From positions 310,001 through 374,000 of the forward strand of contig OENT01000017.1 of assembly GCA_900239685.1 (NCBI GenBank): a stretch of 64,000 bases of DNA, written 5' to 3'. The notes under the pieces are model-generated. The model was not told the DNA's origin. It did no database searches and worked only from the letters and a program-made list of their open reading frames with translations. A program made the position numbers and the translations under genes. This DNA is from Rotaria macrura (Eukaryota > Rotifera > Eurotatoria > Philodinida > Philodinidae). Within the stretch, counting starts at the first letter, position 1. Each line of letters begins with the position of its first letter. Below are positions 26,384 to 39,425 of this stretch, piece after piece.

Positions 26384-29300
26384 ATCTGAAATTAGAAATA
26401 ATCACAATCTGTGCGTGCAAGACATAATTAAACGATAAGGGATACAAATATGCATGACTCCGAATAAAAGAGACAATAGACCAAACATTGCTTACATAGT
26501 TACATACATATTAGTCTATGCAGATGAAGGTAAATGTAGAGGCGATGTTTGTATGCATATTGCATACTTCTTCTCCTTCCTTAGGGAGGAATAGGCAAAG
26601 GTATGACAAACATACATACGTCGACCTAAAGCCCATTACAATCGACAGCCTACATATGTGTATAAATAGGTTTTTTCTTCATCGGAGAGACATACAAGGT
26701 TGTTTTGGTAACGAAACTACCTTTACCGAAGAAAACACACACACACACGTCCTTTACAATCATGGTAAAAGTTGAAATTATATATCAAACAATAACATCG
26801 ATGTTTATATGAATGCCCTTTTTATACTCTACCAAGCCTATCTCTGTTAATTGAATACAATAAAATACATAGAGTATTGCCAGATTTTCAAACATCTAAC
26901 AATCAATCGATCGTACTCTAATAAAAGGAAAAAAAAACAGCGCCATAATAAAAAATCATATAGCACTTAAATATTACTATATCAATCATATTTTCTCACC
27001 TGATTTTTACGTTAATGATCAATAGTAAAAAAATAGTATTATTTAATATAGATGTATGTGTACGTTTTTCTTCATATGTCATATCGAAAGTAGATTAGTC
27101 ATTAGAAAACGATGGATACTATGCATATCTTATATAACGTGCTATGATACATTTCGTAAAACGTTTGAAATGCTATCTATTGAAATTTATTTCCTACCGT
27201 TTGCCTTAAGTGTGTACTCGTTTCAACAGTGGACTACATGAACTTTCTATTCAGATAATTTACAAAGCTCTTGTGAGTTATTCAAAAAAAAAACATTATC
27301 TAGAATTAATATGGTATTGTTTCGTCGATAGTGCCAATAATATGTACCATATGAAGAAAACAATTTGATTTTAAATTTTATTCTATTCATCATTTCTAAC
27401 TTGATTCAATATTTATCTAGAAAATGAGAAACAAAAAATTAGAAATAGACAAAAATAGAAAAATTATTGAATATCTACACTTCATAGTTACTCTGACAAC
27501 GAACGAATCTAACCGCCATACTTATTACGCATTGAAAAATATTTAATATCCGAAACTATTTCCCAATCAATTATCACATTTTTCATCACGTTATAATTGA
27601 CAATAACAACTAAGCAAAACACATTCTTTTCCTATTTTTGATCATACATAGGAATAATCATCAAAGATTTTCATTATTTGATCGTTATTGTCTTATTTCG
27701 GAGACCATTAAGTTTTTATGTTCTGGTTATAGTGACCTATATATACATAGAATGTTCACTTAGAACTACGATAATTCATACAGAGAAGAAGCCTATACAA
27801 AACGGATTACCGTTAAATTATAAGATATAGGTCAAGAATTTACTCACTTTGGAGGTTCTTAACCGAAGATTACCAATCACTAGTGCGGTAGAAAAGAATT
27901 TTATATCGTTCGAACTTTAAAGAGCTTTAGTATCCTTATGAAAAACTTACGAAGAATTGATACAATGAAGGAAACATCAAAGAAAGAAGGAAAAGCAATA
28001 TGACCAGTAAGTCATAAAAGATAGTTTGTGAATGCATGAAAGAATAAGCCACGTTTGGGCAATTATAATAAAAAAAAACTGCTTACCTCGCATATGTTTG
28101 TCTATGATCCAAAATAAAAACGAGACCTATCTGATTTATTCGTCTTATGTTAAAGTAACATGTATAAAAGAAAGATTATCTTTTATCAGTCTTAAATTCC
28201 CAAGCAGAAATGATAAGTAAACTGTTCCACTTACGAATTTCTCTGAAAACTTTCGAAATTATTGTTCATGAGCATTTTAAGATACAACGAACGTTTATTT
28301 CATTTGAAATATGTATTCAATTCAAATTTTGATTCTACTTTTTATCATGATGATTTCTCTTTATAAATCTATTAAAATCTTATTTTTCTAAGGTAACAAG
28401 AATTTGATTGATTTATTACACCCAGACGACAGTTGACCGATTTCTTACAAAATTTTTGTGTACTCTAAATACTATATAGTAAAAAACAATCGATCGAATG
28501 AAATTGTTTGATTTTTTTCACTTAAAATTGTTATAACCAACGAAATTTATTCGGCCGAAGATGTCGCTTGCTTTAATTTCAAAAATTTGCCGCTAGTTTT
28601 GTTTAATAATTTCATACGACTAGTTTCAGAAGTTGTAAAAACAGACAGTACAAAAGAATTTATCGTCAAAAGTATGAATGAAACTCATCACTAGTAATAT
28701 TCATTACTCATGATTTAGTCTCATGCAATTACAATTGTACTCAATATGTATACTGGTATCAATCAATTGAAATAAATTAGTTTCGTTTATTAAATAATGC
28801 AGAGAGATATGATTAATAAACATTTATTAAACTATCTACTCATTTTGATAATAGATAAATCGGAGTAGTCCTCTCGTTCTAAATATAGCTATGAACTGAT
28901 GTGTCTTTACCAGTTTCATACATTTAATTACACTGATAAAAATAAAATATTAGATTTTCCTGTTTTCAATCTTTCAATAATTTATTAAAATTGTAAAATG
29001 AAAAGAATATTTAATTCGTTTTCGTCAAGTTAAATAGAATTCAAAAATAAAATGATCTCATTAAATATTACCTTTCATCTTTGTCAAAAATAAGATTCTG
29101 TTTTTCTCTTTAGTCTACTATCAATGAAAATAAACGTTTACAAATCCAATTTCATAACATAAGATCAGTAGTAGCCTTATAGAAAACAAGTTGTACGAGT
29201 TCTTTTGGAAGCATCTACATTTCTATGGTTTGGTTTCACTTGTTTAAGCCCATCATTTATAATTGATTGTGAGAAAATGATCTGTCAAAACTCTTTCTAC

Positions 29301-30666
29301 TACGGAAACAGATTTATAAAATTTTCATCAAGTAGTCGACAGAACCGAGTGTTATTGATTTTTCAATTGATCATCAACGAGAAAACCGATGATTTGTTGA
29401 TTTGATCATCTTCAAAACATTCATTTTATCTATAAACAAAAATACAATTAATAATGCAATGTTCTTCTTCATCTATGATTGATCGATTGTCGATTTTTGA
29501 AATATCTTGTTATCATATTTGGTTCTCTAATAATTGCATTACATATAACAATGAATTATTCTTTTCCTTACTATCATATTATATAAATCCTCTCAGCTAA
29601 GTAGAATCATTTCCTTTTTTTTCTGAATGAACATATATATATATATATATAATCAAATGAGTTAAAGACTTCTTCTTATTAGTTGATCTTGTGTAAACGA
29701 ATGTCTTCTTTTGTCGGAAATGAAAATATCTATTCTATTCAATAATGCATGTAAAGACAAGCTAGCATTACTCTCTTTTTTTGGTTGTTTCCGATGACAC
29801 TAGAAGAATCTCATCTATCTGATAACTTTTGTTTATATTGATATTAAGAAATATATATATTTCTTATGCGAGCGTAATTTTTCATTTTGCCAATGTTGTT
29901 TGACACGAATAAGTAAACGAGTAAACATTTACAGTGAAATATTTTTATTGTACGATACTTTAAGTATATTTCATTTAACCGATAAGCCTATCGACAATAG
30001 AAAAAAGTTCTTGTTAACATAATGAGTTTTTTTTCTTACTCTCTTCATCATTTCAAAGGCGTTGCTAAGAATAAAAAGGAGTCAATATAAGGTTTTTCTT
30101 TTGTCTTAATGAGTTTCAATTCTTTAATGGAAAGAAGAAGTTAAATTTTTTCGCATTCGCATTCATCTATTCTTGATTAGGAAATATTCTGATGTCTACT
30201 CTCTTTACGCATATGATTATTACTAGCATAGATATAGTAAGTGAAATAATAGTGACGACAGTAATCAGACTACTCCCATTGCGTTCGTTGATGTCTTATA
30301 AACAGTTCTTTTTCTTCTTCTCCAGGGTGTTTAGTGATAAAAAAGCGGGAAGAAGAAAACGCATTTACATGCACATTCTTATGTTAGCGATGTCTCAAGT
30401 TAGGCGTAAGTACTCAGACTCGCAAAAGAAAAGTACTCCTACTGGAGTGACTACTATAGCACTGCTGTTTTTTCTTTTCTTCTTGTCAATCTTCTTCTTT
30501 TTTTTCCATTGTAGATTAATAATTGATTTATGGTAGATATATTTTAATTAATTACAGACAATGATTCCCAAGAAATCGATAAAGGTAGATTAACGAAGAA
30601 AATAGTATTCCTTGTGTGTCAATATGTACATATATGCTCCATATTTTTTCGAGTAGAATGAATCAG
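26384..30666. other. 4.3-kb gene desert
   Basis: No supported exon. Open frames are short and rich in Phe, Ile, Lys and Tyr, as expected by chance in AT-rich DNA. Simple repeats include (CA)n at about 26736-26748 and (TA)n at about 29634-29651. Upstream exons of the plus-strand membrane-protein gene starting at 30667 could be hidden here, because its N-terminus is missing. Confidence 0.45.
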
Positions 30667-31884
30667 ATTACTTACTATCGTTAATAAATGTAACACAAAA
30701 ATTACTTTTGCAAATTCGACGAACTCCGAATCACAATGATTCCATTGACATTATCGGAATGGGCAATCACGATGATAGTAAGTCAAGTCTTTCTATTCAA
30801 TATGCAATAAAATAAAATTTTATAAATAAGATTTCACATTTTTCAGTCATTATACTGCAGTAAAATCTTATTACACTTCGTATCACTAAGCACTGTCGGT
30901 CTTCTATTTTCATCAATAATAGTTTTAGAGAAAGAACTATTCAAGATCTATTTTTAGTAAATTTTGAAGATGTTCTTTTATGTTTCTAAAATACATAATG
31001 GATTCATCATTTTTTGAAAAATAAAAATCTACGAGGTTCGTTTCCTTCAACCACTAAAACATGTCAATGATAGTGTTTATCTGAAGTACTACTCTATCTA
31101 TAGACGGAAATAGACTATAGTGCATTATGAATTAAATGGAAGAACAACAATTGACGAAATATTTCAAAAAAGAATACAAATGAGAACACCATAGACATCC
31201 ACACATCAAGATAAAAGCTTGACATTCGTTCTATTTTTCACGCTTCTAGGTGATCGACCTAATCCACTTCGATTACCCGAAATAATAATTGTCATTTCTG
31301 TATTATTATTATGGTGTGGATCAATTATCATTTTTATTCGTCATTCAGAATTATTAAGAATTCGTCATCGTGATTTACCATATTGTTCCACTGTCAAATC
31401 ACCAATGAATTCAAATCATGTTACTGCCGGCAATCACAATACTGAAATATTTATTCACTCAAAATCACAGATTTCATCAATGAGCGGAATACCATCAACA
31501 TTAAGTAATAATAAAATAAATGCATATAGAAATGGTGAAATACTGGACACTATACCGATACCAATGTCGTCAGCATCTGCACCACGACGAAATACACATT
31601 CATTCGAATTGAATGTACCAGCATCATCGAGAAAATGTTCATTCGATAAGCATGGAGATAAAGAACAATTACTTCATCCACATCGTATTTCATCTGACGT
31701 TAAATACAGTCTACTTGATTTACATCGTAAAAGTGTGGATAATTTATACAGAAAAAGTATTGGTAATTTATCTTTGATAAAATATTCCAAATTTCATTCA
31801 ACAAATGATATGTCAAAAAAAAAAGCATGTAATAATCATCGATTAATTATAAAGAAAAAAAATGTACACGAATCACCTGTATAA
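30667..31884 (+). CDS. Single-pass membrane protein, 3' exons (N-terminus not found)
   Basis: The last exon, 31250-31884, codes for DRPNPLRLPE, one strong membrane helix (IIIVISVLLLWCGSIIIFI), then a basic cytoplasmic tail of about 180 residues rich in Ser, His and Lys. A preceding exon at 30667-30777 has a good acceptor (AATCAG) and donor (GTAAGT), joins in phase, and adds about 37 residues including NVTQKLLLQIRR and a potential N-glycosylation site; this exon is inference. The ectodomain and start should lie further left. In the tail RKSVDNLYRKSIGNL is an internal near-duplication of R-K-S-x-x-N-L, a good basophilic kinase context. I do not recognise the family. Confidence 0.6.
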
Positions 31885-34800
31885 AATTCATCTTCATTCC
31901 AATATATTCAGTGTTTAATTGCAATATGAAATTCATTTCTTTTTCTTTTTTTTGTTTCGGAAATTATTCTCTCAATCATATATATGTATATCCTTGACAA
32001 AATCTGCTCATTCATTTTATTTTTGTATTATTTCACTAGTCATCATAGGAAAAACATTCTTAATCTTGATGTTTTTTTCTTCATTTTTAAATAAATTTAT
32101 TCTTAATGTCGACGTGATCCATCGATGTCTTACTTTCTTTTTGGTAATTTTGATGAATATTCTAGTTTACATGACTAGAATTACTAACTGTTTATTTGAA
32201 TGCACTTGGGAATCATATTGTTAGAAATCTATGTCAGTCAATCATCCGTTGCGAAGCTGTGCCCTTCTGCACGTGGGATTTGTGAGATTGTTTGAAAGAG
32301 ATTACTGATTTTGTTCGAATAGTACGACAATGAGGAAATTTGACTTCTGCTCATCTATGTATAATTAAGTAGGTTTTTGAATGATGATCTTCAAAATTTG
32401 TCGATGGTTTCTTATTTGCTTTTTTTTTGTAAACAGTATTCAAAATATTTCAATAAATTCATCCTCTAATTTTTATTATATTCTGCCAAATGATTTAAAT
32501 AAACTTTGAAATAATCAATATATGATTGAATAATAATGATTTGCATTTCTAGAATGTATATGAAATGACAAGAATTTTTTTCAAAATAATTTATGACACA
32601 TCAGAATCAATGTATGACTGTTTCATAACCGTGATTCATCGATTTACATATTAATATTAAAGTGTACATATTTTATCGAGACTAAAGTATTGCGAATGGA
32701 AATTAAATTCGTTGTTTCCGTTGTGTATGACTAAACTACAAGAAAATGAAAACGAGAAAAATACACAGTGATGAATATTTTCAGAAATACGAGTTGAGTG
32801 AAACGATCTTGGAATTCATCCGTAAATAGCTATATATTTATAAATCATTCATGAGAAATCGATGTTAGTACGAGATAACCCTAAGAATTGAACGTATTGC
32901 TTACAAAAGAATTCAATTAGAGAAATGCGTTTCTTGAAAGAATCAATTTGTGTCTCAATTATGCTATTTAGAGTTATGCACGCTTATTTGGTAAATTCAA
33001 GGGCCTAAACATTGTGAATTCGTTTATGGTATACACATGTATAACATGATGTAATCGTCTATATACTTGAAATTTTTCGATTATTTTACATAGTAGATTT
33101 GATAAATATGAAATTTAATGTTGCAAAAAGATGAAGCATAGTAACAAATCTAGAAGTACCGTAATTGATAATTAGTATTCATTTCATACAGAGATAGATG
33201 TCAACTAAACGATCATATTTGCTCTTCCGTTCCCTTGTGAATTCAAAAATGTGCAAACAGATTGTTAAACATTAATCATCCAGGTCTAGATTCAGTTCTT
33301 TGAAACACGATGTTTCCTGTATTTCAGTGCTATTTTTTGTGAAATCGACCAAGAATTTACAGTTGAATCAACATCAGAAGTATGTTTGAATGCATTCGGT
33401 CGCTCTGAGTACATCTTTAATTGAGCATTTTCGACATTATTCAACCTTTCCGTTTGCAATTAATGCTCGTCTGCAATCCAACAAGTACGCTAAATTACTA
33501 ATCCGTGTGAAGAAAGTCTTAATTTGCATAAGTTTGAAAAAAATAAAAATTATTTACATTTTTGGTCTTAAATGAATAAAAATTGATTAGACTTAAAATA
33601 TTGAATTAATTTTGTCTCATAAAGTTTTTCGTTGATCTTGAGATATATTTTTAAACATCGACACACTTTAAACTTTTACACAATAGATGAATTTTCTTTC
33701 TGAACAATGAATGAGAAAGGTCGTGTCAATGAACATTATGTGACCATGGTTTTTGTTTGAGTAATGAATCACTTTATATTAGCACTTGCTTTCTGATGGT
33801 GTTCTATTTCGAGCTTGACGATGTAATTAGTTTCATAGAAGTATTTTTCTTGTTACATCATTCTTTCGTTGAACAGACTCGTCAGTGAAATCAAGTGCAA
33901 CGACAAAACAATATTACAAAAGTTCGTCACAACAGTGTCGGGGCTCAGGGTTGTCATACTTTTTCATATCTTGTCAATATACTGTTAATAATGTAGAGTA
34001 CTTCATTTTATTTCACTGTGAGTGAATTCTCATTTTCCTATTGATACATACTTTCTCGCTGTAAAAGCGTCAATGAAGATTTCTAATTTGCGTAACTGCG
34101 TTTTCGAACATGTTGTATGACTTCATACTATGTGATGCTAAATGGTTGCGATGAAGGGCTGTGAGAAAATGATAGTGGAATATCCATCATATTTTTCAAA
34201 TAGAGTAGCTGAATCTGTGGCTGACTATGGTGCGAGAATAATTTACTAGATGTGCGATTTTCGAATTCTTTTTTTCGTTTTGAAAGATATTTCCAAATTT
34301 ATTGTGATCGATAAGACTTTTTCTTTCGTAATTAATATTTCAATTAGTTTATACTTTTCTGAAAATGTTATGAAACCATGCCTAACTTTTCGTTGTGTAT
34401 GACTATTAAACCTGTCAATGATTATGCGCTTATTGAGGCAGAGAAAAAAGGACGAAGATGATCATGCACACGAAGTATTCGCTTAACGAAAAATTGTTCA
34501 GTTTCTATTGGTTTTGTTAAATCTGAAGTCCTTTATCGTTTATGTCTTGTGAGAACAGATAATTTCACGAGCACTATACTCTCAAATTCACTAATTCGAA
34601 TCTATCTTAGGTCTGTACACACCCTCTTCATAGGAAGGAAGAAAGAGTGCGTTAAACAAGATAGAATCTGGGAACAGTTGAATTTAGTGGTCGAGTAGCT
34701 CTATAGCGAAGAGCTATTATTTTCCGATGATCGTTGTATTATGCCTTCCCCCTGTCCTATAAACTAGTCACAGTTAAATCGCAGGATATATAAATCAGAG

Positions 34801-35137
34801 TCAAGCTAGAAACTTTGTACGATTCGGTATGTTCCAGTTTCGAATCATTGTCAAATTCAGTCGTTAAATTATGATAAGATGAGTATCTGTTATTCCGGGG
34901 AAAAGTTGTCGATTACATCATATCCCTATACCAAATGAATATGGATAGGTGTCTCTATGTGTCTATAATCACATTATTATTCTCAATGTTTATATTGCAA
35001 CCATAGTGGTGGTTTCACACTAGAAGATAACTGGTTGATATTTCGTCACCAGTGAATCGAAAATTTGTAAAATTCTAGGCAGAAAAAAGTATTTTGTTTT
35101 GAACTACTTTTCTAAAAATAAGTACAAAGATCATGCC
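31885..35137. other. 3.2-kb intergenic region
   Basis: 3' flank of the membrane-protein gene and 5' flank of the mitochondrial-carrier gene. A T-rich open frame at 31919-32224 is low complexity and probably 3' UTR. No other exon, RNA gene or repeat could be supported. Confidence 0.45.
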
Positions 35138-36316
35138 ATGGTTGTCAGTATTATCAAGTCCGAAAATATTGATCATGAGCCATCTTCACAATCTGAGACA
35201 CTATCAACAGAGTCGTTTGATCCACATACAACAAAATGGTCCGACGTAAATTTATTTAAATTTGCAACTCTAATTACAATTTCATCAACTATTGAAAATG
35301 CTATCTTCTATCCGTGCGTAGTTTTCTTTATAATTCATATCATTCAAATGTTTAAAAAAGTGCTTACTAAAAATAGGTTCTATGTTCTTAAAACACGTGA
35401 ACAAAGTGATCGTCGAAATTTGACACTTTTACAATCATTTCGATATCATCTACGTTCGACATTATCAAAATCGAATCATACTACGACAGTTCCATCCTTA
35501 TTTCGCGGTTTTTGGTTTTCAAATATGGCTTGCATACCAGCCTATGGACTGTATTTAGGTGTTTATATTTCGTCGAAAGATCAATTCAATACATCAACAA
35601 ATATTTCTGCTCAATTCTACGCACCATTTATTGCTGGTGCTCTCGGTAAAGAAACAGTATCATTCACTGAATATTAAAAATCGTTTCATTTTTGTTTATT
35701 CTTTTCTTGAATGTATTCAGCCGATACTGTAAGTGTCTTTTTCTATGTACCCAGTGATGTTATTGTACAACGTCTTCAAATAGCTAATAGCCCGTATAGA
35801 TCATCCATAGATGCTGCACGTAAAATATATAGAAGTGAAGGCATGAAAGGTTATTACCGTGGACTTGGCGCAACCCTTGTTGTCAGCATGCTTGCTTCAT
35901 CAATATGGTGGATGGCCTATGAAAATGTTAAACTTCTTCTTTATCGTCCGTCGATCTTACCTCATCTAGTATGGTCGAAATCATCGAATGATAAAACAGT
36001 TGATGTTCATCGAGTTCCACAGGTCGTAGCTGGCTTTATTGCTGGTACAATTACGTCTGCTTGTGTTAATCCATTGGATGTTGTTAAGACACGTATTCAA
36101 ACACAGAATATTCACGTACTGGGCACCTCATCCACGACAACTGTGTATAAAAATATTTTTCATGGTCTTAAATGTCTATGGCGTGAAGAAGGTGTACATG
36201 GATTGTTGAGAGGTGTGCTACCAAAATTAGTATCTAGAGGACCATTGTCAGCCATTAGTGCACTCATATTCGAGCTTGTCCTTTATTACTCAAGGAATGA
36301 TCTTCATTCCTTCTAA
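35138..36316 (+). CDS. SLC25A44: Mitochondrial carrier, SLC25A44-like
   Basis: Three exons, 35138-35313, 35377-35645 and 35721-36316, code for about 346 residues. The start is ATG 35138 in a good context (GCCATGG). Three carrier repeats are visible. The first signature reads YPFYVLKTR once the 63-bp intron is removed; the second is PSDVIVQRLQ; the third is NPLDVVKTRIQTQ. Repeat boundaries GLFRGF-like, KGYYRGLGATL and HGLLRGVLPK follow each. The first signature lacks the usual acidic residue (PX[DE]XX[KR]); SLC25A44 is also non-canonical there, and the second and WW-containing segment (SSIWWMAYENVK) resemble it too. SLC25A44 carries branched-chain amino acids into mitochondria; the same substrate is a family-based guess. 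An AATAAA signal lies near 36365. Confidence 0.85.
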
Positions 36317-39300
36317 CTGTATTTACCTGTGTTTTTGATTTGTTAGTTAACTTACGACAGATGAAATAAATAAAACATTAGTTTTTCAATTTATAGTATG
36401 CAATATATCATCAAGTCTATCGCCGTAAAATTATATTGTGATCTAGTAGAATGTACTGAAATGAAAAACAAAACAAGTATTATAGTCATAGAAATGAACT
36501 TCAATTAAACGTCATTGTGAAATATGAATGACGACGATCGTTGTCGTAAGGAACTAAAAATCTGAAGTTCTCACTTTTCGCCACATATAATCTTGGTGAA
36601 TGATTAAAGAATGTATAGATAAGAGAGAGAGAGAGACAGTGTCTTATTAATTGTCCTTAATCGGATTACTTGAAGATTTAGTTCAGTGAGAAATGAAAAA
36701 TGTACGTCAAACTACTTGAATGAAATAGATTAATCTGTCTGTCGTTAGTATCAGCAGAAACAAAATGTTTTAGATTTAAATATTGAATAGAATGCATTAA
36801 GAGTTCGTAGTTAACATACATAAAATATCAAGATATGTTTTTTTTAGAATTAATTCAAAGATATCTTGCCGAAGCTAACTCACTCGATATGCATACAACA
36901 TCTAAAATTAGTAAATCATTGTTTCATCGAATCGATGGAATAGCTTATATAATAATTGAAACAACTCTAGTCATAGCATACATTTGTATTGTTTCATTTT
37001 TAAAATTCAAACAGATCTCATAATTGGTAAATGATAAATTAATTCATAAGAGTACTAGTAATTTTCGTGAAAACTCTTGTTCGAGGTTGTGCAAAGCACT
37101 TCTATGATAACTGTCACCCTTCAAAATTTTTCCGGGTCACCAAAATCACTTTTAGCAAGTTATTTCCTCACAGATGATCATCCATTGGAATCAAAAATTA
37201 ATTGACTTTGAAACGACAAGTAAACGCCTGGATGGTTTTGACAGAAGTCTAAATCATACTCATCAGTGGTTCAAGGAAATACTCTTTCAAGTAAATAAAA
37301 AATTATATCTTTGAAAACTTCATCATCTTTTTTAATGCTGCTCAATGTAGACTATTCATTCCAGTTCTTTAGTCAACTGGCAGCATCTTTAATTAACACT
37401 TGTAATAATACAGAGGCTAGATCAAATTCTTCAATCATAAATTAGCATTCTATTGTCAAATACAATTGATATTTATTCGATATACGTACAGTTTGCATTG
37501 TGCTAAATCGAAAATGATTAATCTAGTTTGGTTTTGTGACTTACCTCCATCTGTAATCGATTCTTCACGTTAAAAAACGAAATATATACATAAATATTTA
37601 TTGTTCATGAAAATGAATTTAATTACTAACGTCATAGAACTACAATGATGATTAGACAATGATTACTTAAATTCAGAACCTTTATATCTATTAGAAAGTT
37701 TCAATCGCTTTTTACATAGCATGAAAAAAATTTCAACGGAATGTCACGAAAAGTAATTAACTGATGGTAATCTATGCACGTCGATAGTTCAGTTAGAAAT
37801 AGTTATTCCTAAACATCATTTGAAAATTCATCATTAAAGTATCACTATTTGATGAATCATATTCGAATGCATTGCATAGTGTTACATGTTGTAAGAAGCA
37901 AACGAAGTATACAATTCAGTCTATATTCAAAACAGTATTTAAGATAGTCATAGAAATCACTCTTCGATCACATTATGCACTACTATTGCCATTGTGAAAT
38001 TCTGCAAATAGGTTTTAGTGCAGTCTGATGCATATTATTCTTTTGTCTTGCTCCTATCACATTTGAATTTATTTCATAGAAACGAAATCTACTGTTGATA
38101 ATAAATTCGATACTTTTGTTGTGTGTCAGCTTGTTTTCATCGACATATTTAATATTACAAATAGCAGGAAAAAAAACTCGGCATACCAATCTCTCGTGAT
38201 TCGATCACTTAGATCCTCTCAAATGTGTTCATCATCTGTTTCGTGATAATAAAGACTGAAAGATTTTGATACTATTCTTGGCAGGACTATTTCAAGGTTC
38301 CCACTTATGTTATATTACCGTAGGCAATAGTATTTTTTTTAAATAATATCCCCAATTAAACTAGGAACCAAATTCTTTCACCAGAGTCAAAAGCTACATC
38401 GGCTTGTTGTTCTATAGAAAGTTAAATAGTATTTGAATGAAGTTTGTTTTTTTTTCGACAGATTATCATCGAGTAAAAAGTACGAAACCATGTTTCAATT
38501 GCAGGAATTCTTTTTTCATAGAAAAAAAATTTGCACAGTTGAAGCAAGAATGTATCGTGCTCAGAACACGAAAAATTCTCTAATACTCTCACACAACATC
38601 AATAAATTTACTATTGTTTGTTCGATATTTTTATCTATTCCATGCATAACTCAATTTTCATTTTTCATTATAACAACATTTATCGTTTATATTTTTCTAG
38701 CAATTCACATACAATCATTCAATGGACGTATCATCATGTTTAGGAAATAAAACGTCTTTCTATCATTGTGTAAATTGTCATAGGAATTATGTCAATAGAC
38801 AAATTTATTGATTAATTAGTGAATTCATATTTCGGTAGAATGATATTCATGTTGAAAAATGACACATTCAACTTTCTCGTTTCAGAGAAGCATCTTTGAC
38901 GTACTAATTACAAAATCAATGACTGTAAAAATTGAAAAAAAAAGAATCGTCTTATATCCTTTACAATAGTTTTCGATTTCTTTCAATTAAAGAAATGCTC
39001 TAACATTATAACAATTTGTAAGCATTCTTCAGTGATCTTGTTTGTTGTCTGTCTGCAAATATTCTTTGATAGATGTTTATAAGTCAAAATATATAAATGA
39101 TTTCGAATATGAAAGTAAATGGTTATAAACGAAATAGAATACAAGCATGCAATTGATAGTCGAAGTATGTTTCTTGCATCAACAGCAATTTTAGATTACT
39201 TTATTTACTTATTTTTGTTACTTGTTCATTAGAAAATGGTTCCATCTTACCATATTTTCTAACAGAAAAGAAAAAGTAAAAAACTAATTAAGAAAACCAG

Positions 39301-39425
39301 AGAATAAAAAATATTGTTCAAAGACTATTTTAACTTTTTTTTTTAAATGAAAATAAAACGAGGATATCGACATTAATAAAACAATATTTGAAAACAATGT
39401 GAATGAAACATTTCTTGAAAATTCA
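36317..39425. other. 3.1-kb intergenic region between convergent genes
   Basis: 3' flanks of the carrier gene (+) and the SLC46-like gene (-). It contains a (GA)n run near 36622-36636 and several chance open frames such as 38433-38750, which is Phe/Ile/Lys-rich with no recognisable domain. Nothing else could be supported. Confidence 0.45.

Noticed and set aside
30192-30536. 114-codon open frame before the membrane-protein gene
   Set aside because: It consists largely of Phe/Ile/Leu runs from T-rich DNA, has no domain, and does not join in phase to the next exon.
38433-38750. 105-codon open frame in the 36.3-39.4 kb spacer
   Set aside because: Composition matches AT-rich chance frames, and there is no conserved motif and no splice partner.
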